This document shows, piece by piece, positions 14,901-29,900 of a stretch of DNA of 64,000 bases. A program made the translations under genes and the position numbers. Location of the stretch: positions 38,131,182-38,195,181 of the forward strand of contig CM037871.1 of assembly GCA_021292105.1 (NCBI GenBank), read 5' to 3'. How positions within the stretch are numbered: the stretch's first letter is position 1; every line of letters starts with the position of its first letter. A model generated the notes under the pieces. That model did no database searches, had not been told where the DNA came from, and saw only the letters and a program-made list of their open reading frames with translations. Source of the stretch: Anadara kagoshimensis. Lineage: Eukaryota > Mollusca > Bivalvia > Arcoida > Arcidae.

Positions 14901-17900
14901 AATAATAAATTCAAATTTGTAATTGAAATTTTTCACCATAAAGCAAGGTGTTCTTTTATTTATTTTAATAAATGTATTTATTATTTAAATATTATCAAAT
15001 AAAATATTACTTAGTAATGGTCTGTAATTGCCTTTAAAGTTTTAAAATTTATATACCATAATTACTGGTATACTGAAATTAACTGCTTTTAATCCTTAAA
15101 CATTAAATATCATAATTTAAATTGTATTTTTTTTTTCAATTAAAGCAGCAAAATAAAAGATACCTTGTACCTTTTTCACATTAATTTGATTAAACCAACA
15201 ATTTTCATATGTTCAAAAATGCACATTGTTTTTGGCATGATATTTCCTAAGAACCAAAATTTAATGCAACTCTGGATAATGTTTAAATGCAGTAAATTAA
15301 GATTGTATTTTTTCCATTTTTGTTGTGCTTTCAATATTTGAAGCCTAAATTTGATAAAAATCCTAATTCTGACATGTACTAGAAAAACACAGCGAGACAC
15401 ACGACCAAAACAGAACTACTTTCTAGTGTTCTACTAACTGTCCTTTATCAACTCAGGGGTTCAAAATTATGTTTGGTAATGGAAGGTCCAGGACCTTTTG
15501 CCTTTATTTTTGGCAGGTCCCACATAAAGTTTTGAAAGTCCAATATCAACATTGAAAGATCCATGTGCAATTATGTAATTATAATGAAAAAGTAGAATTA
15601 TTCTGGTAAAAATGGCAGGTTCAGCGGACTTTTGCAATTTAAATATCAATGGTCCCAAGGTAAAATCAATAGGTCCCGGACCTCGGACCCAGGGAATTTT
15701 GAACCCCTGTCAACTTTAGCAAGACATTCAGTATGCTCTAGTCCTCCCAGTTGATTAAGGAAAAAGTCTGGCATTTGTTGGACAATGGGGGAGGGGTGGT
15801 GGTTGTTGGACTCTTCAGAATAGAGATAATATTGCCTTTATTAGCCTATATAACTATGGTATGGTATTAGACCTCAGTCGTGATAAGGCCAGATGTGGGA
15901 CGGTCAAAAGTAGTGCATAAAACAAACCCAGATGCCTTTCCTTAGACCATGCTCATTTAAATTTGTTTATAGGTAGTACTTTGCAATATTGCCAAGGTGA
16001 GAGGTTCTTAGGTTTGCAAAAATTTAAACCTGAATTGATGGACTATAGCACTATATTTCTGACGTAAGGACTTCCGCCGCACCATACACTTCCTATGGCA
16101 AGACACATTTTGGGTATAAACATTGCCATGTGCTTTTAGCATGGTTGGCACATTTCCCAAATTTCTGAAAAAATGAATCAGACAAGACCCTGGTTTTCCT
16201 TCACAATGAAAAAGTGGAATATTTAAGGATTCAGGAAAAATGTGTGCCATTGTATGTAGTTCGAGGTTTGTTTACCATCTGATTCTATGAATATGGCCTA
16301 TTTGGGGGTAATATTTTGCATTTTTTTGTGTGGTTGCCATGGAAACAAAATGTTTTCCAAAATTGTGAAAATTTGCACTTGGGTCATAAATGCAGTATAG
16401 AAATATTGTTTTAATTCTCCTGAATTGAAAAAGTATCAACATTCATGTTGTTTCAGCAAAATTATTGAAATATGGGTGCATAACACTTAATGTGTTAAGG
16501 CCAAAATTGGCTAATTTTGAGTGACAAGTTACAACTGAGGTCTGTAACCATAAGCAAAAATACAAAATCATGAAAAGTCATAAAATTCATGAAGAAAATC
16601 TTATTTCTACTTGTTTTATACTGTTGAATATCAGTCACTTTGGAAAAATGTGAAATGAACTCATTTGCAATGGTTTTCAGTGTAAAAGGTCAAAGGTCAG
16701 TTTAAGTGCAAAAAGGTCAAATTGTCTGTTTTATGTATTTAGAGGATACTATGAGCTATTTTGGACAATTTTTATATTATTTTAGTTACTTTTCTTGCAA
16801 ATTCTATTGGAAAACAGTTGTTTTATATGTGTAAACATTGAAATCACCATGGAAACTGAGTCAACAAGAACAAATGTACCAATTGTTCCATCTGAATGGA
16901 TTTCAATTTGTCCTATATTTGGCAGTGTGTGCTATCCTAAAAGCTTAAACATGGCAAAACAGTTTGCACATTGCAGCAATTTTATTCTTTGCAACCAATA
17001 TTCATCATCTTTAACTATATGAATCTGCATAAAATTCAAATTTTAGTGTACCCTAAAACCAATGACATCATATTTAGCAATTGTGATGTCATCAAACCAT
17101 TTGGAGGTGTTTGAGTAATGGAATTCAAGAATTATCTCCCTTTATCTCTATTATGCAGTATGAAATTTCTTGATTTTTAACTGAAAACAAGTGAATTTTA
17201 ATAGATATTGATACAAAAATTCAAAATTTCATGTACTATTCCACAGTTATTGGCATTATTTGCAAATCTTGATTGATTAAATTCAGCTTGTGCTGTACTT
17301 TTACTTGTTTTGATAATCATTTCTTTTGATTTGGCAAAATTGGCAACAATTTGGCAAAAACTAGAGTTTGAATGTAAAAATTTTGATATGCACATTCAGC
17401 ATAAGACAACTATGAATGTAATTCTCTGTTTATTATTTGGTTTTAAGTCATTTGGAAAAAGCATCCAAACTCCAATGAGTTTGATCAATTTTGCCAAAAT
17501 TGCCAAAATCAGTCTAAATAATTGTAAAATGACCATATTATGGAATGCTACCCTATCAGTTGAATGAAGCCTATTTTGGCAAAATTTGCAAACACCAGCA
17601 CCATGTTATATATCATTTAATTCAGAATATTGTCTTCTTTTAGAATATGAAGTAAAATAAGTAAAATTCTGAGTTTTGAAATTTAGCCTGAGCCTTATGG
17701 TATTAGACCTCAGTCGTGATAAGGCCAGATGTGGGACGGTCAAAAGTAGTGCATAAAACAAACCCAGATGCCTTTCCTTAGACCATGCTCATTTAAATTT
17801 GTTTATAGGTAGTACTTTGCAATATTGCCAAGGTGAGAGGTTCTTAGGTTTGCAAAAATTTAAACCTGAATTGATGGACTATAGCACTATATTTCTGACG

Positions 17901-20900
17901 TAAGGACTTCCGCCGCACCATACACTTCCTATGGCAAGACCACATTTTGGGTATAAACATTGCCATGTGCTTTTAGCATGGTTGGCACATTTCCCAAATT
18001 TCTGAAAAAATGAATCAGACAAGACCCTGGTTTTCCTTCACAATGAAAAAGTGGAATATTTAAGGATTCAGGAAAAATGTGTGCCATTGTATGTAGTTCG
18101 AGGTTTGTTTACCATCTGATTCTATGAATATGGCCTATTTGGGGGTAATATTTTGCATTTTTTTGTGTGGTTGCCATGGAAACAAAATGTTTTCCAAAAT
18201 TGTGAAAATTTGCACTTGGGTCATAAATGCAGTATAGAAATATTGTTTTAATTCTCCTGAATTGAAAAAGTATCAACATTCATGTTGTTTCAGCAAAATT
18301 ATTGAAATATGGGTGCATAACACTTAATGTGTTAAGGCCAAAATTGGCTAATTTTGAGTGACAAGTTACAACTGAGGTCTGTAACCTATACACATATATT
18401 TATCGTTTTGTTTGACAAAAAAATTATTCTAAAAATTATAAGTCTTAGGAGATTTCATTAAAATTGTTTATAAAAAAAATGTTGAGATACATTAAAAAGG
18501 ATTACTTTTACAAACACCACACTGGAATTTGCTTTTGATGTGCTATTTTGTTTCTTGCATGCATAGATTCTCATGTATTATTACAATTATTATTTCTTAT
18601 CATGCTTAAACACATTCAGGACAGAAAAATCACTATTAAATTTTTTAAAGATATGACATATAAAATCAAGATGTTTATATTTTACCTGTAGGATGTAATA
18701 GAATCTACATTTTAAATAAAAAATATTCCTGGTATTATATAATGTTTGGTATTTCCATTTACATTAATTATTAAACCTAGCATTCAAACTTTATACCAGT
18801 CCACAGCTCCTAGACTTGTAACTTTTCAGTCAGACCTGTAACATTTCAGTCGAACCTGTCATATTTCGTAAGTTCTCCTATGGTTTCCTATAAAAAACAT
18901 AAAATTTGAGAGCTAATGGTAATTTCAGACACTTCAATTTAAGCTATTAAAAATGCTTCTTTTTATCACTGTTAATACACAAAATATTTTTTTGTTTAAA
19001 TAAATTCTCCACTGTTCACAATTTGAACCAATGTGCATGCCTTTAAAATTTTCCCACTTTTTACTGATAATTATAATAAACCTGTAATATTTATGTACTT
19101 GGTGATTGTTTTTCTAGTCTGAAGGTTTCCTGGACATTATCAGTGGGTCTGGTAGTTTTCAGATTAGTATATTTAAGTATAGTGCTGCATTACATCAGGT
19201 ATTTTACTGAAAAATCTCACTTTTAAGATCATTAAAAAGCATCTTTGTCACTTTAAGGGTCATTCAATTATGTCACATAATTGTTGTAATCAAAATTCAC
19301 ATACATGTATATATGCTGGTAAGTCGCTTGTTTTTCAAAATAAAATAATTTTAAATTTGTCACATACTTGTTGTACTTAACTATTGTTTTGAAATTAAGC
19401 ACAAAGATACTGGTCCAAGTTCAAATCACAATCCCTAAAGCAAAGCAAAAACTGCCAAAATCACATGTGAACTGGCTTCCACCATGGAAGTGAGTTCAGG
19501 TGCATTAGAAAGGAAAGCACATAATTTTTTACTAAAAAAAAAAAAAAAAAAAACAGGGGAAAGATTTTAACTATTTTTTCAAGTAGATGAATTAGAATTT
19601 TTCAAAATATTGAAGATAAAAAAATAACAAAATCACATTTTTTTACCCATGAATCCTTAAGTAACCTGTTTTCAGAAAAAAAAATCCAGAGATAAAAATT
19701 TCTTCATGTAATTGTTGTCTGACGTGACAAACCAGTAAATGGTACAAGTTAAAAGTTTCCAATTTTTCAAATCATTAAACATTTTTACATTCTGTTAATA
19801 CCAATAACACCAAAAGATTAGTACATTCGCACTGACTCATGCATTTACATTATGGACAGTCAATTAATTTTCCTATAGAAAAAAATGTTTTGAATAAAAG
19901 TTTCTTTAAAGTTTTTAAAACTTACATGATGATTTTCTTATTTGACACTTGTATAATCAAAGTAAGAGATTTGTGAAAATAACGTCACACACACCTTGTC
20001 AATATACAGTTAATGAAAATTTATTCTAAATCAAAGTTCTGTATAGGAATAACAACCGCTGTCTTGCTGAGACAAAACCAAGCTTACAAAGAATACTCGC
20101 TGTTCAATGGCAATATGTTGACTTACTATGGTGAAAATTCAGGGAAGTTTTCTAGAAAACTTATGAAGTTTATAATTTTATAATATAGCACTTTTGAAAT
20201 TTTGTTTTGAATTAGCATGCACTTGTTGGAATTAGGTCAAATTAGAGGTAATTAGGTCTTCATAATGGTTACTTGTTAGATAATTCTGTTTCATTTTCAG
20301 GTTAGATTGGTGGTTACTTGAGCAATGATGGATTGCTTCTTATAGACTTGGCTGATTCTTTCTTTAAGTCTTGCATACATATCATATATATACGCATGTG
20401 TATGAGCATGTTTGACACTTGTTTTCTATCACAAATTATTTGGCTCTTCTCAGATAAAGATTGGTTTTTTTTTAAATAGATTAAGGAATGGATTTTTTTT
20501 CACTTTCAGTTCATAGATATTATCCTAATTGTTGCATTTTTTCAGAATAATAAAATTGATAAAAACATTGTTTTACACTAAAATAATTGTAAAAATAAGT
20601 TGTTGGTAATGATTTTTTAAAAAGAAAATTACTGTTATTCTCATGGATTTGTGATCTGGTTGCTTGATGTAGCAAGTAGATGGAATATCAGTGGTGATGG
20701 GTTGAAGTTTTGATATTTTGAAACAAAACTTAAAATATGAATTAAAAAAATGCAAAAATGTAGATTTCCTACAAAAAATATAAATATACCAATGAAAATA
20801 ATTACAATAATGACCTTGTAATATGCAAGTATTTTTGTATGGACTCTTATTGACATCCAAGTACAACAAGCCATTAAAAATGTGTACATGTAATTAATTT

Positions 20901-23900
20901 TTTTTTTATTTAAAATGTTGGGTACTTTAATATCATGCTGGTATATTGGTATATTTTAATATATGTATAACATTTTTCATAGCATATTTTCATATTTCTT
21001 TTGCCATCCCTAGCTTCAGCTGGGAACCTTTGAGATAATGATAGTTGACAGTCCAAATATAAAAAATTAAAACTTGTACAAATGTATATGGTTACAAGTT
21101 TTTATGAATAAATATTTTGTTTGTTATGATTTTTTTCCATATTAAAACTATTATTAATTGTTTATTTTTTTTTTTTCATTTCAGGAAAAAGCAGAAAAAG
21201 CAAGAAAGAAGAAAAAGCGAGAAAGTAAAGAAGCAAAAGGGGCACTAAGTGCTGCAAAGGCAGCGGCAAAGTGGAAAAGGGGGGCAGGGGATGACAAAAA
21301 ATCAGATGCCAGTGGTGATAAATCTTCAAAAAGTGGAACAGGAACAGACAAAGCCTTGGATACCAAAGACAACAAAAAAGATGTCGGTAAAACACCAGGA
21401 AAAACTGATTCCGGAAAACTTACTGTGGATGGTCAGGTTCTGATAAAACATGGAAAAGGTCGTAATCCTATGGTCAAAATGGCTAGCAAGGACAGTGGCT
21501 ATTCTGTACAGAGTCAGAGTAGCTCACAGTCTGGCGGAAGTAAGAATTCTGAGGTGGATAACATCAGTTTAGATAGCCAATCCAATCCAAAACGTGCTGA
21601 TTCTGGGGTCGGGTCAATCAATCAAGGTTACACCCCCGACATGATGATAACTGACAAGACCATCGCCAGACTTAGAAATCCTTTGATCAAACAGGAAAGT
21701 TCTGGAAATGTAAGTTATAGTTTGTTCATTTTTTAGCTCACCTGAGCGAAAAGCTCAGATGAGCTATTGCAATCTATCACCGTCCGTCGTCCGTCGTCCG
21801 TCGTGCGTCGTGCGTCGTGTGTCGTGTGTAAACTTTACATTTTAATCTTCTCCTCCAAAACTACTGGGCCATATTTGATGAAACTTGGTGATTATCATGC
21901 CTAGGTAACAGCCTTTCAAAATTGTGTTCGGGGTTTGGCCACGCCCAACAAGATGGCCGCTGTTACTAAAAATAGCAAAAAGACAAAAAAATCTTCTTCT
22001 CTGAAACCAAAAGGTGCAGGCAAATTTTGATTGGATATTTGGATTCAGCATACCTGGGAACATTAAAATTGTGTTTTTCATGAAAATTAGACGAAAAATG
22101 GGTTACGCGTTTTTTGCGTAAAATTATGTAATTTTTAAAATGAGACATTTATTGTAATAACTTCATAACGGCTGAAGATAATTGTATGGAGTTTTCACTG
22201 TTGATCTTGTCTTGCAATTTTCTTCCAATTGATGTCAAGGTCGAAGGTCAAGGTCATGTCCCAGTTTTTGACCTTTGATAAAAAATGTTATTTTTTTAAC
22301 ATTTCTTGTGATAATGGCATAGGATTTTCAGTTACTTGTAGGTATCGACATGACGATCATTTTGATACATAGATCAGGGTCATGGGTTCAAAGGTCAAGG
22401 TCACAGATGTCCAAGAATACCAAAATAGTTAATTATCTGCAAAACTATGAATTTTTTGTATAGGCATGTATATCAGAATATTGTAGGTAATGGCACAATG
22501 GTCATTTTGATATATGAATAAAGGTCATGGGTTCAAAGGTCAAGGTCACAGATGTCAAAAAGTAATGAAATGGTTAATTATCTCAAAAACTATAAACTTT
22601 TGTATAGGCATGTATATTGGAATATTGTAGGTATTGGCCTAACGATCATTTTGATATATGAATGAAGGTCATAGGTTCAAAGGTCAAGGTCAAAGATGCG
22701 AACAAATACTTAAATGGTTAATTATCTCAAAAACTATAAACTTTTTGTATAGGCATGTATATTGGAATATTGTAGGTTTTGGCCTAGTGATCATTTTGAT
22801 ATATGAATGAAGGTCATAGGTTCAAAGGTCAAGGTCATAAATGCAAATGAATACTTAAATGGTTAATTATCTCAAAAACTATAAACTTTTTGTATAGGCA
22901 TGTATATTGGAATATTGTAGGTATTGGCCTAATGATCGTTTTGATATATGAATAAAGGTCATAGGTTTAAAGGTCAAGGTCATAGCTGTGAACGAATATT
23001 TAAATGGTTAATTATCTCAAAAACTATAAACTTTTTGTATAGGCATGTATATTGGAATATTGTAGGTATTGGCCTAATGATCGTTTTGATATATGAATGA
23101 AGGTCATAGGTTTAAAGGTCAAGGTCATAGCTGTGAACGAATATTTAAATGGTTAATTATCTCAAAAACTATAAACTTTTTGTATAGGCATGTATATTGG
23201 AATATTGTAGGTATTGGCCTAACGATCCTTTTGATATATGAATGAAGGTCATAGGTTTAAAGGTCAAGGTCATAGCTGTGAACGAATATTTAAATGGTTA
23301 ATTATCTCAAAAACTATTAACTTTTTGTATAGGCATGTATATTAGAATATTGTAGGATTTGCACAACGATCATTTTGATATATGAATGAAGTTCATAGGT
23401 TCAAAGGTCAAGGTCATAGATGCAAACTAATACTTAAATGGTTAATTATCTCAGAAACTATAAACTTTTTGTATAGGCATGTATATTAGAATATTGTAAG
23501 TATTGGCCTATCAATCATTTTGATATATGAATGAAGGTCATAGGTTTAAAGGTCAAGGTCATAGAATTAAACGAGTACTTAAATGGTTAATTATCTCAAA
23601 AACTATAAACTTTTTGTATAGGCATGTATATTGGAATATTGTAGGTATTGGCCTAATGATCGTTTTGATATATGAATGAAGGTCATAGGTTCAAAGGTCA
23701 AGCTGCCAACGAATATTTAAACGGTTAATTATCTCAAAAACTATAAACTCTTTGTATAGGCATGTATATTGGAATATTGTAGGTATTGGCCTAATGCACA
23801 TTTTAATATACAGATGTTTTAGCTGTTTATAAATTATATATTGTAGCTTGACTAAATATGTTATATATAGCATACTTATATAATAATTATTATAATTAAC

Positions 23901-26900
23901 TTGCAAAAATACTTGCATATTATTGGCCCTTACTGCTAAAACTTTTGATATTCTCTTTTATTAATGTCATTGGCCATTGAACCTCTGCATAAGATATGTA
24001 CTCTTCCTCAGGTGAGCGTTAAGGCCCATGGGCCTCTTGTTTAATTCATTAACCATGCTGATATTTGCTTTGTTCTCACTATTTATACATACAATATATA
24101 TACAGGTTGTTAGGTGATGTGATGTTTTCAATATACCTCTTAATTTGTTAAGCCACCTTTGGCATTTTTTTTTTCATAAATTTAGAAAAAAAAATGCTTT
24201 CTTGCACCTCTGGTAAGGAATCCCATACACATATTGATGCTAGATTTCCTTGTCTGGAAAGTCACTATAATTGCTTTAAATTAATTTCAGTTTGAATGAT
24301 TTATGACATCATGGTGACAACATTAAAACAGCATTCATTGCTGTTTTGAAAGAGAATGGTGAAAAATCTGCCAGCTTTACACATTTTTTTCTGTGTTGTT
24401 TTTGAAGTTTGTCCATTCAAGTTGTCAGTATATACTGATATTGTGCCACCATACTGGTGTATAATTATAGTATTAACTTTCTACAGTTGTCTTTGAAACA
24501 AATAAAATATCTAAAGTTGTCATTAAAATATCAAGCTTTTGTTTAAATATAATTTTAATATATTTTACTGTCTAAATCAAAGCAGTTGTTATAAACTGCT
24601 TAGAGACTGCTATTCCAGAATGTCTGAACTTTTTACAGATATTTTAAAAATTAAAATCTTGTATTTGTAACTTTTAATTTTCACATATTTGTTCGATTAT
24701 TTCACTGCATGATTTTTGACATGAATAGTTCAATAAGAAAAAGAAATCACGAAAATATACATTTTAAAGGTTTCATGAAAATTATGCAATTTTAAAAAAA
24801 AAGAATATTACAAATCTTTTAAAATGGAAGAAGTTAGAATAAGTTAAATATATCAGTTATTTTAATTTGGAGTTATTGGAACGTCACTATTCATAAAACC
24901 ATGTTTAACTTAATTGAATTAATTGATATTCTTTTAATTTAAATTAAATTCTGTGTCATCATGTCAAGTTTTTTAGTGTCTCACGTTATGATTTAAAATA
25001 ATTGTAGACAATAGAGATGTGAGCTGGTGGCTTCGACTGTGTAATCATTTAAGAAACATTCTATAATAAGCTCTGTTAATTCTCAAACAAGCGACTAAAA
25101 CATTTGTATTGAAGATTTAAATCCGCATTGAAATAATTTGAATAAGATTTTAAGTTGGAACACAAAAGAAATATAGCATTTGACGTCATTTAATAGCTAA
25201 GTGATTTTGTTATGATCTCTGAGATGTAAACAATGGTTGTAATGATTTTTCTTATACATATAATTAATTTTGAATACCTATGGTGAATAATAATTAAAAA
25301 ATTGACGATACAATTTCCTAAATTTATTTTACAAATTTTTTTTCTTCCATTTTTAAATTCAAAATTTATGATGTAACATTGGAGTTAAAATTAAAATTGA
25401 TATTTCAAAATAAAAAGTACTGGTAATGTTTTTTGTAGTTGACTCGTCTCTAAGATTTTATCAGTTTCTCAATGTTTTAGCATATTTTAAGTACAGTCAA
25501 ACTTAAATAATAATTGAAATGGTCCCTGTGTCACAATCACATTCCTTTCTTCCCTTAGCTTAAATACGCAAATTTGAAGTATAAATAATTTTGTTAGTTT
25601 TTAAGATAACCATTTTTTTAGGTGTCATTTTGAAGATCACCTAAACAGCCATGTGTTTAAGGTGTCATTTTGAAGATCACCTAAAACAGTCATCTGTTTT
25701 AGGTGTCATTTTGAAGATCAACTAAAACAGTCATGTGTTTAAGGTGTCATTTTGAAGATCACCTAAACTGTCATGTGTTTTAGGTGTCATTTTGAAGATC
25801 ACCTAAAACAGCCATGTGTTTTAGGTGTCATTTTTAAGATTACCTAAAACAGTCATGTGTTTAAGGTGTCATTTTGAAGATCACATAAAACAGTCATGTG
25901 TTTTAGGTGTCATTTTGAAGATCACCTAAAACAGTCATGTGTTTTAGGTGTCATTTTGAAGATCACATAAAACAGTCATGTGTTTTAGGTGTCATTTTGA
26001 AGATCACCTAAAACAGCCACTTGTTTTAGGTGTCATTTTGAAGATCACCGAAAACAGTCATGTGTTTAATGTGTCATTTTGAAGATCACCTAAAACAGTC
26101 ATGTGTTTTAGGTGTCATTTTGAAGATCACCTAAACAGTCATGTGTTTTAGGTGTCATTTTGAAGATCACCTAAAACAGTCATGTGTTTAAGGTGTCATT
26201 TTTAAGATCACCTAAAACAGTCATGTGTTTTAGGTGTCATTTTGAAGATCACCTAAACAGTCATGTGTTTTAGGTGTCATTTTGAAGATCACCTAAAACA
26301 GTCATGTGTTTAAGGTGTCATTTTGAAGATCACCTAAAACAGTCATGTGTTTTAGTTGTCATTTTGAAGATCACCTAAAGCTTATTACAATATATTGTAA
26401 TTTTGTTGATTTAAAAAAATTAGTAACATCAAATATTGTCAAAAGTGTCTAGATATAAATTAAGGAACTATTGTGAAACTAGAGTCTGTTGGATGTTTAC
26501 TAAGCTTTGATAACCAAATTTTAAAATTTGGCCTTCAATCTGGTTCAATTAGCTTTGATAACCCGAAGTCAAAATTTGGCCTGCAATCTGGTTCAGTTAG
26601 CTTTGATAACTCAAACACAAAATATGGCCTGCACAGATTGCTTTGGAATTCTTTCTTATGGTAATACCAGTAGGTAATTGAATGGACACCTTGGAAACTT
26701 GAATCATATGGAAGACAATTCCACCCGTACATCAAATCAACATACTCCATTAATTTCACGTACATAGATTGATGACATTGATTGATGGTTATTTTGTTTG
26801 TAAATTAGATGTTTTATTTAATTCATGGTATTTTTTTTATGTATTCTGTTACATTGAAACTTATTTACAGGGATATTTAAAAAATTTTAAATCTCCTAGA

Positions 26901-29900
26901 GTTGTGAGTATTTGATTTCACAAAACGAGATTAAGCTATCTCTACCAGACACCATTTTGTGTGGGATTTTTCACAGTTTTTACACATTTTGTTAATTAAT
27001 TCCTGGTAATTAATGAGATTAATTAAGTATTAGGTCCTGTTTTCTTTGAAATCCAAATAACAAAGATACCTTAAAGCTCATAACAGGGATGAAGTTTACC
27101 CTCAATAACTATTTTGGGATGGGGGTCTGACCCATTTCAGAGATAAGTTGTGATAATGATGAATAGTTAAATTTTGGTACCCAGACTTAGTTTTAGGGGC
27201 CATACATAGACTACTGGTGTCTCTGCTAGTCTTTATTCCTGACTGGTAAATAAATCCTGTATTTTTACTGAATATTTAGGCATATTATGAAATAAAATTA
27301 AGTCATTGAATCTTTTTAGAGCATTTTTAAACAATCATTTAAATTTGCATACTGATACATTGATGTTTAAATAATAGTATTTTTAAAGTATTTATCATGT
27401 GTTTAAATATTTCAAATATGGAATAATGAATTCTCACTTTTATGAGACACCTTGTAATTTTAAACTTTTCTAAAATCATTAGTCATATGATACCTGCAAT
27501 AGCCTTAACTTAAAACATAGTGTCAGTTCATTAGTCTGACTTTTGAAATTAAACACTACAGGTACCGGCTGTATGTGTCTACCTGGTATAAATGGTTCAA
27601 TAGAAAATGAAACATTAAGTAATGAAGACAATTCTATACCATATTTTAAAACCATAATTAGTGCAGATGAATTTGTAAATAATGAAGTCATGTGACATGG
27701 ACTGGCTTATTAAGGCCACAGTTTTTTATTTTGAGTTTGTTTGCTAGTTTGTAATTCTCATTGATTCACTTTAGCTAAAATGATTTTTTTTAGAAATTAA
27801 ATTATTTTGTAACAGGGCATTTATAATAATTTAATTTTAAGAGTCAAGTTTTGAGAAAGTTGCTACTGATCTAAAGAAGCTACCTTTATTTGGTAGTAAT
27901 TTTAAGCAAACAAAATCAATAGCTTAATGGCAAAAAATATAAGCAGACATATCTGATCTACCTCGCAGCACTCTTCTTACAAATTTATTAAATTTTTCAA
28001 CCATCTTTGAAACAGAAAGTAATAAATTGATAAACAGCATCACTGTGGATGTCAAATAGAAACTTACTTATGTATTGAAAATAAATAAGGCTGATAAACA
28101 TACAACAGAAGAATCCAGCAATACATGGATCTCGTAGGCGTTTTTACATAAAATTTTAGTTGAAGCAATTTTTTTAAACAAAATCTTTTATCTGTATTTC
28201 ATTTAAGTGCATACAAATACCATTTATAATAGTGGCAAGTATATTTATTCAATATATATATACATCATCTTCATTTTATAAAACCCCAGCAATACCCTTA
28301 TCATAGATAGATATATAGTATATATATATATATATATAATTATATGTGGGATACAGATTGCATGTTCATTTGCATGTCATATAGGCAGTGCTGTCCGAGT
28401 CGCGATGTTTGTGGCAGTAAAGTTGCACAATTTTCATAGAAAATCTTGAAATTAGGAAACTTGAATAATGTTTGATATTGTTCACTTATATGAGCCTAAT
28501 TGTAAATGAAAATTGTTCTATGCTGCACTTCCCAAGTTACCATAAAATACTTTTGTAGAAAGAAAAATGTTGTGGCTAGAGGAATTTTACATGTCAAAAC
28601 TGGCAATATTTACACCAGATGTGATGTCTTTGGACATTTGGTGATATATTACATTGTATATACAAATGGATCTGTCATTCTCATGTTCTTTCAACATGAA
28701 AAATCCCAACAGTCGCAACAATTTACTCTGCAGAGATTTGCTATTGTAATCATGAATGTGCACAGAAATTTTCTTGTTACAGTAAGGCTGAATTACCCAT
28801 AAGTGAAAATACCAAACTTCATTCAAGTTTATTGAATTTTCAATGCAAATATTGTGCATGTTTCACTGTACCAACACTGTGACTTCGACAGCAGTTAATT
28901 ATATATCAGTAAATTTAGACACACAGCTTTGTATAGTTAGTCTGAAAGTACAAATAAGAATTTTGTTTACATATATGTATTTGGGTCTTCCATTCATCAT
29001 GCTTAAAATAATTTTTATTTCTGCATGACTTTTACGGTCAAAACTGATCCTGATTCATTGAGGATAAAATTATAAAAATTGACAGGGACTCTCCCAGAAT
29101 TTTGTTTACCCTCAAAAGCAACAGTGCTTTGAAACTTTAACCTGCTCTATAAATGTATTGTAATCAATGGACATTACGACATGTATGAGTGTTATTGTAT
29201 CTTCCACCTTAGATAGGTGCACCCACTCAGAATTTTTTTTCATAGGCTTCCCATTTTAGGGTATTAGATTTATTTTACATTTTGTTTTTTGTTTGAATTT
29301 GATTTAAAAAGATTTTTGAGAAATTTATTTCAAAGTTGAAAGTCAAACCCTTTCTCACTTCATTTAATTTATTCCCTGTATGCTAATAATTATCTGCATA
29401 ACTCAGTCTAGATATTGAAAAAATATTGTACAGAATATGTACCTTTAATATGTATATTATATATATTAACCTCAGGTACCACCTCCGATGGTGTTGAGTG
29501 TAATGAAGAACTTCAAAACGTCAGTACAAATTAATATGAAATTTATAAAAATCTTACCAATGGATTTTCTACACAGTTATAACTGCCATGGAGTCAATGG
29601 ATACAACACGATTCTTAGAGAATCAAAGTACCTATAGCACTGAAGTCCCCAATATGAATGTCTTAGTCCGGTTTTATTTCATTTAAAATCCCATCTTCCA
29701 AATCGAAGATTGATTAAGCATTGAACTGTTGATGTGTTATGGTACTTAAATGTTTTATTCTGTCACATTACACAATGGAATAATTTTGACTAGTACACCC
29801 ATGATGCTGGAGAATCACTTAATCATCTATGTTGGTTTTGTTTCTTGTTTTCAGTCTTTCAAACACCTTTTTGTTTCTTTTTGATCACATGTTAATAATT

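Larger units (their letters stand above)
14521..21184. other. Intron 7 (6.7 kb), repeat-bearing
   Basis: Holds the MITE at 15454-15709, the 690-bp pair with its spacer, and an A-run at 19538-19558. The remainder, 18387-21184, is AT-rich with nothing I can name. Confidence 0.6.

Noticed and set aside
15860..18386. LTR retrotransposon
   Set aside because: No gag/pol, no primer-binding site or purine tract, no matching target duplication outside the pair, and each repeat has inverted ends of its own.
21162..21395. Minus-strand frames over exon 8
   Set aside because: Antisense shadow of the lysine-rich I-II linker exon.
25617..26380. CRISPR-like periodic array
   Set aside because: Whole 40-41 base unit is repeated with no unique spacers, no cas genes, and it lies in an intron of a eukaryotic gene.
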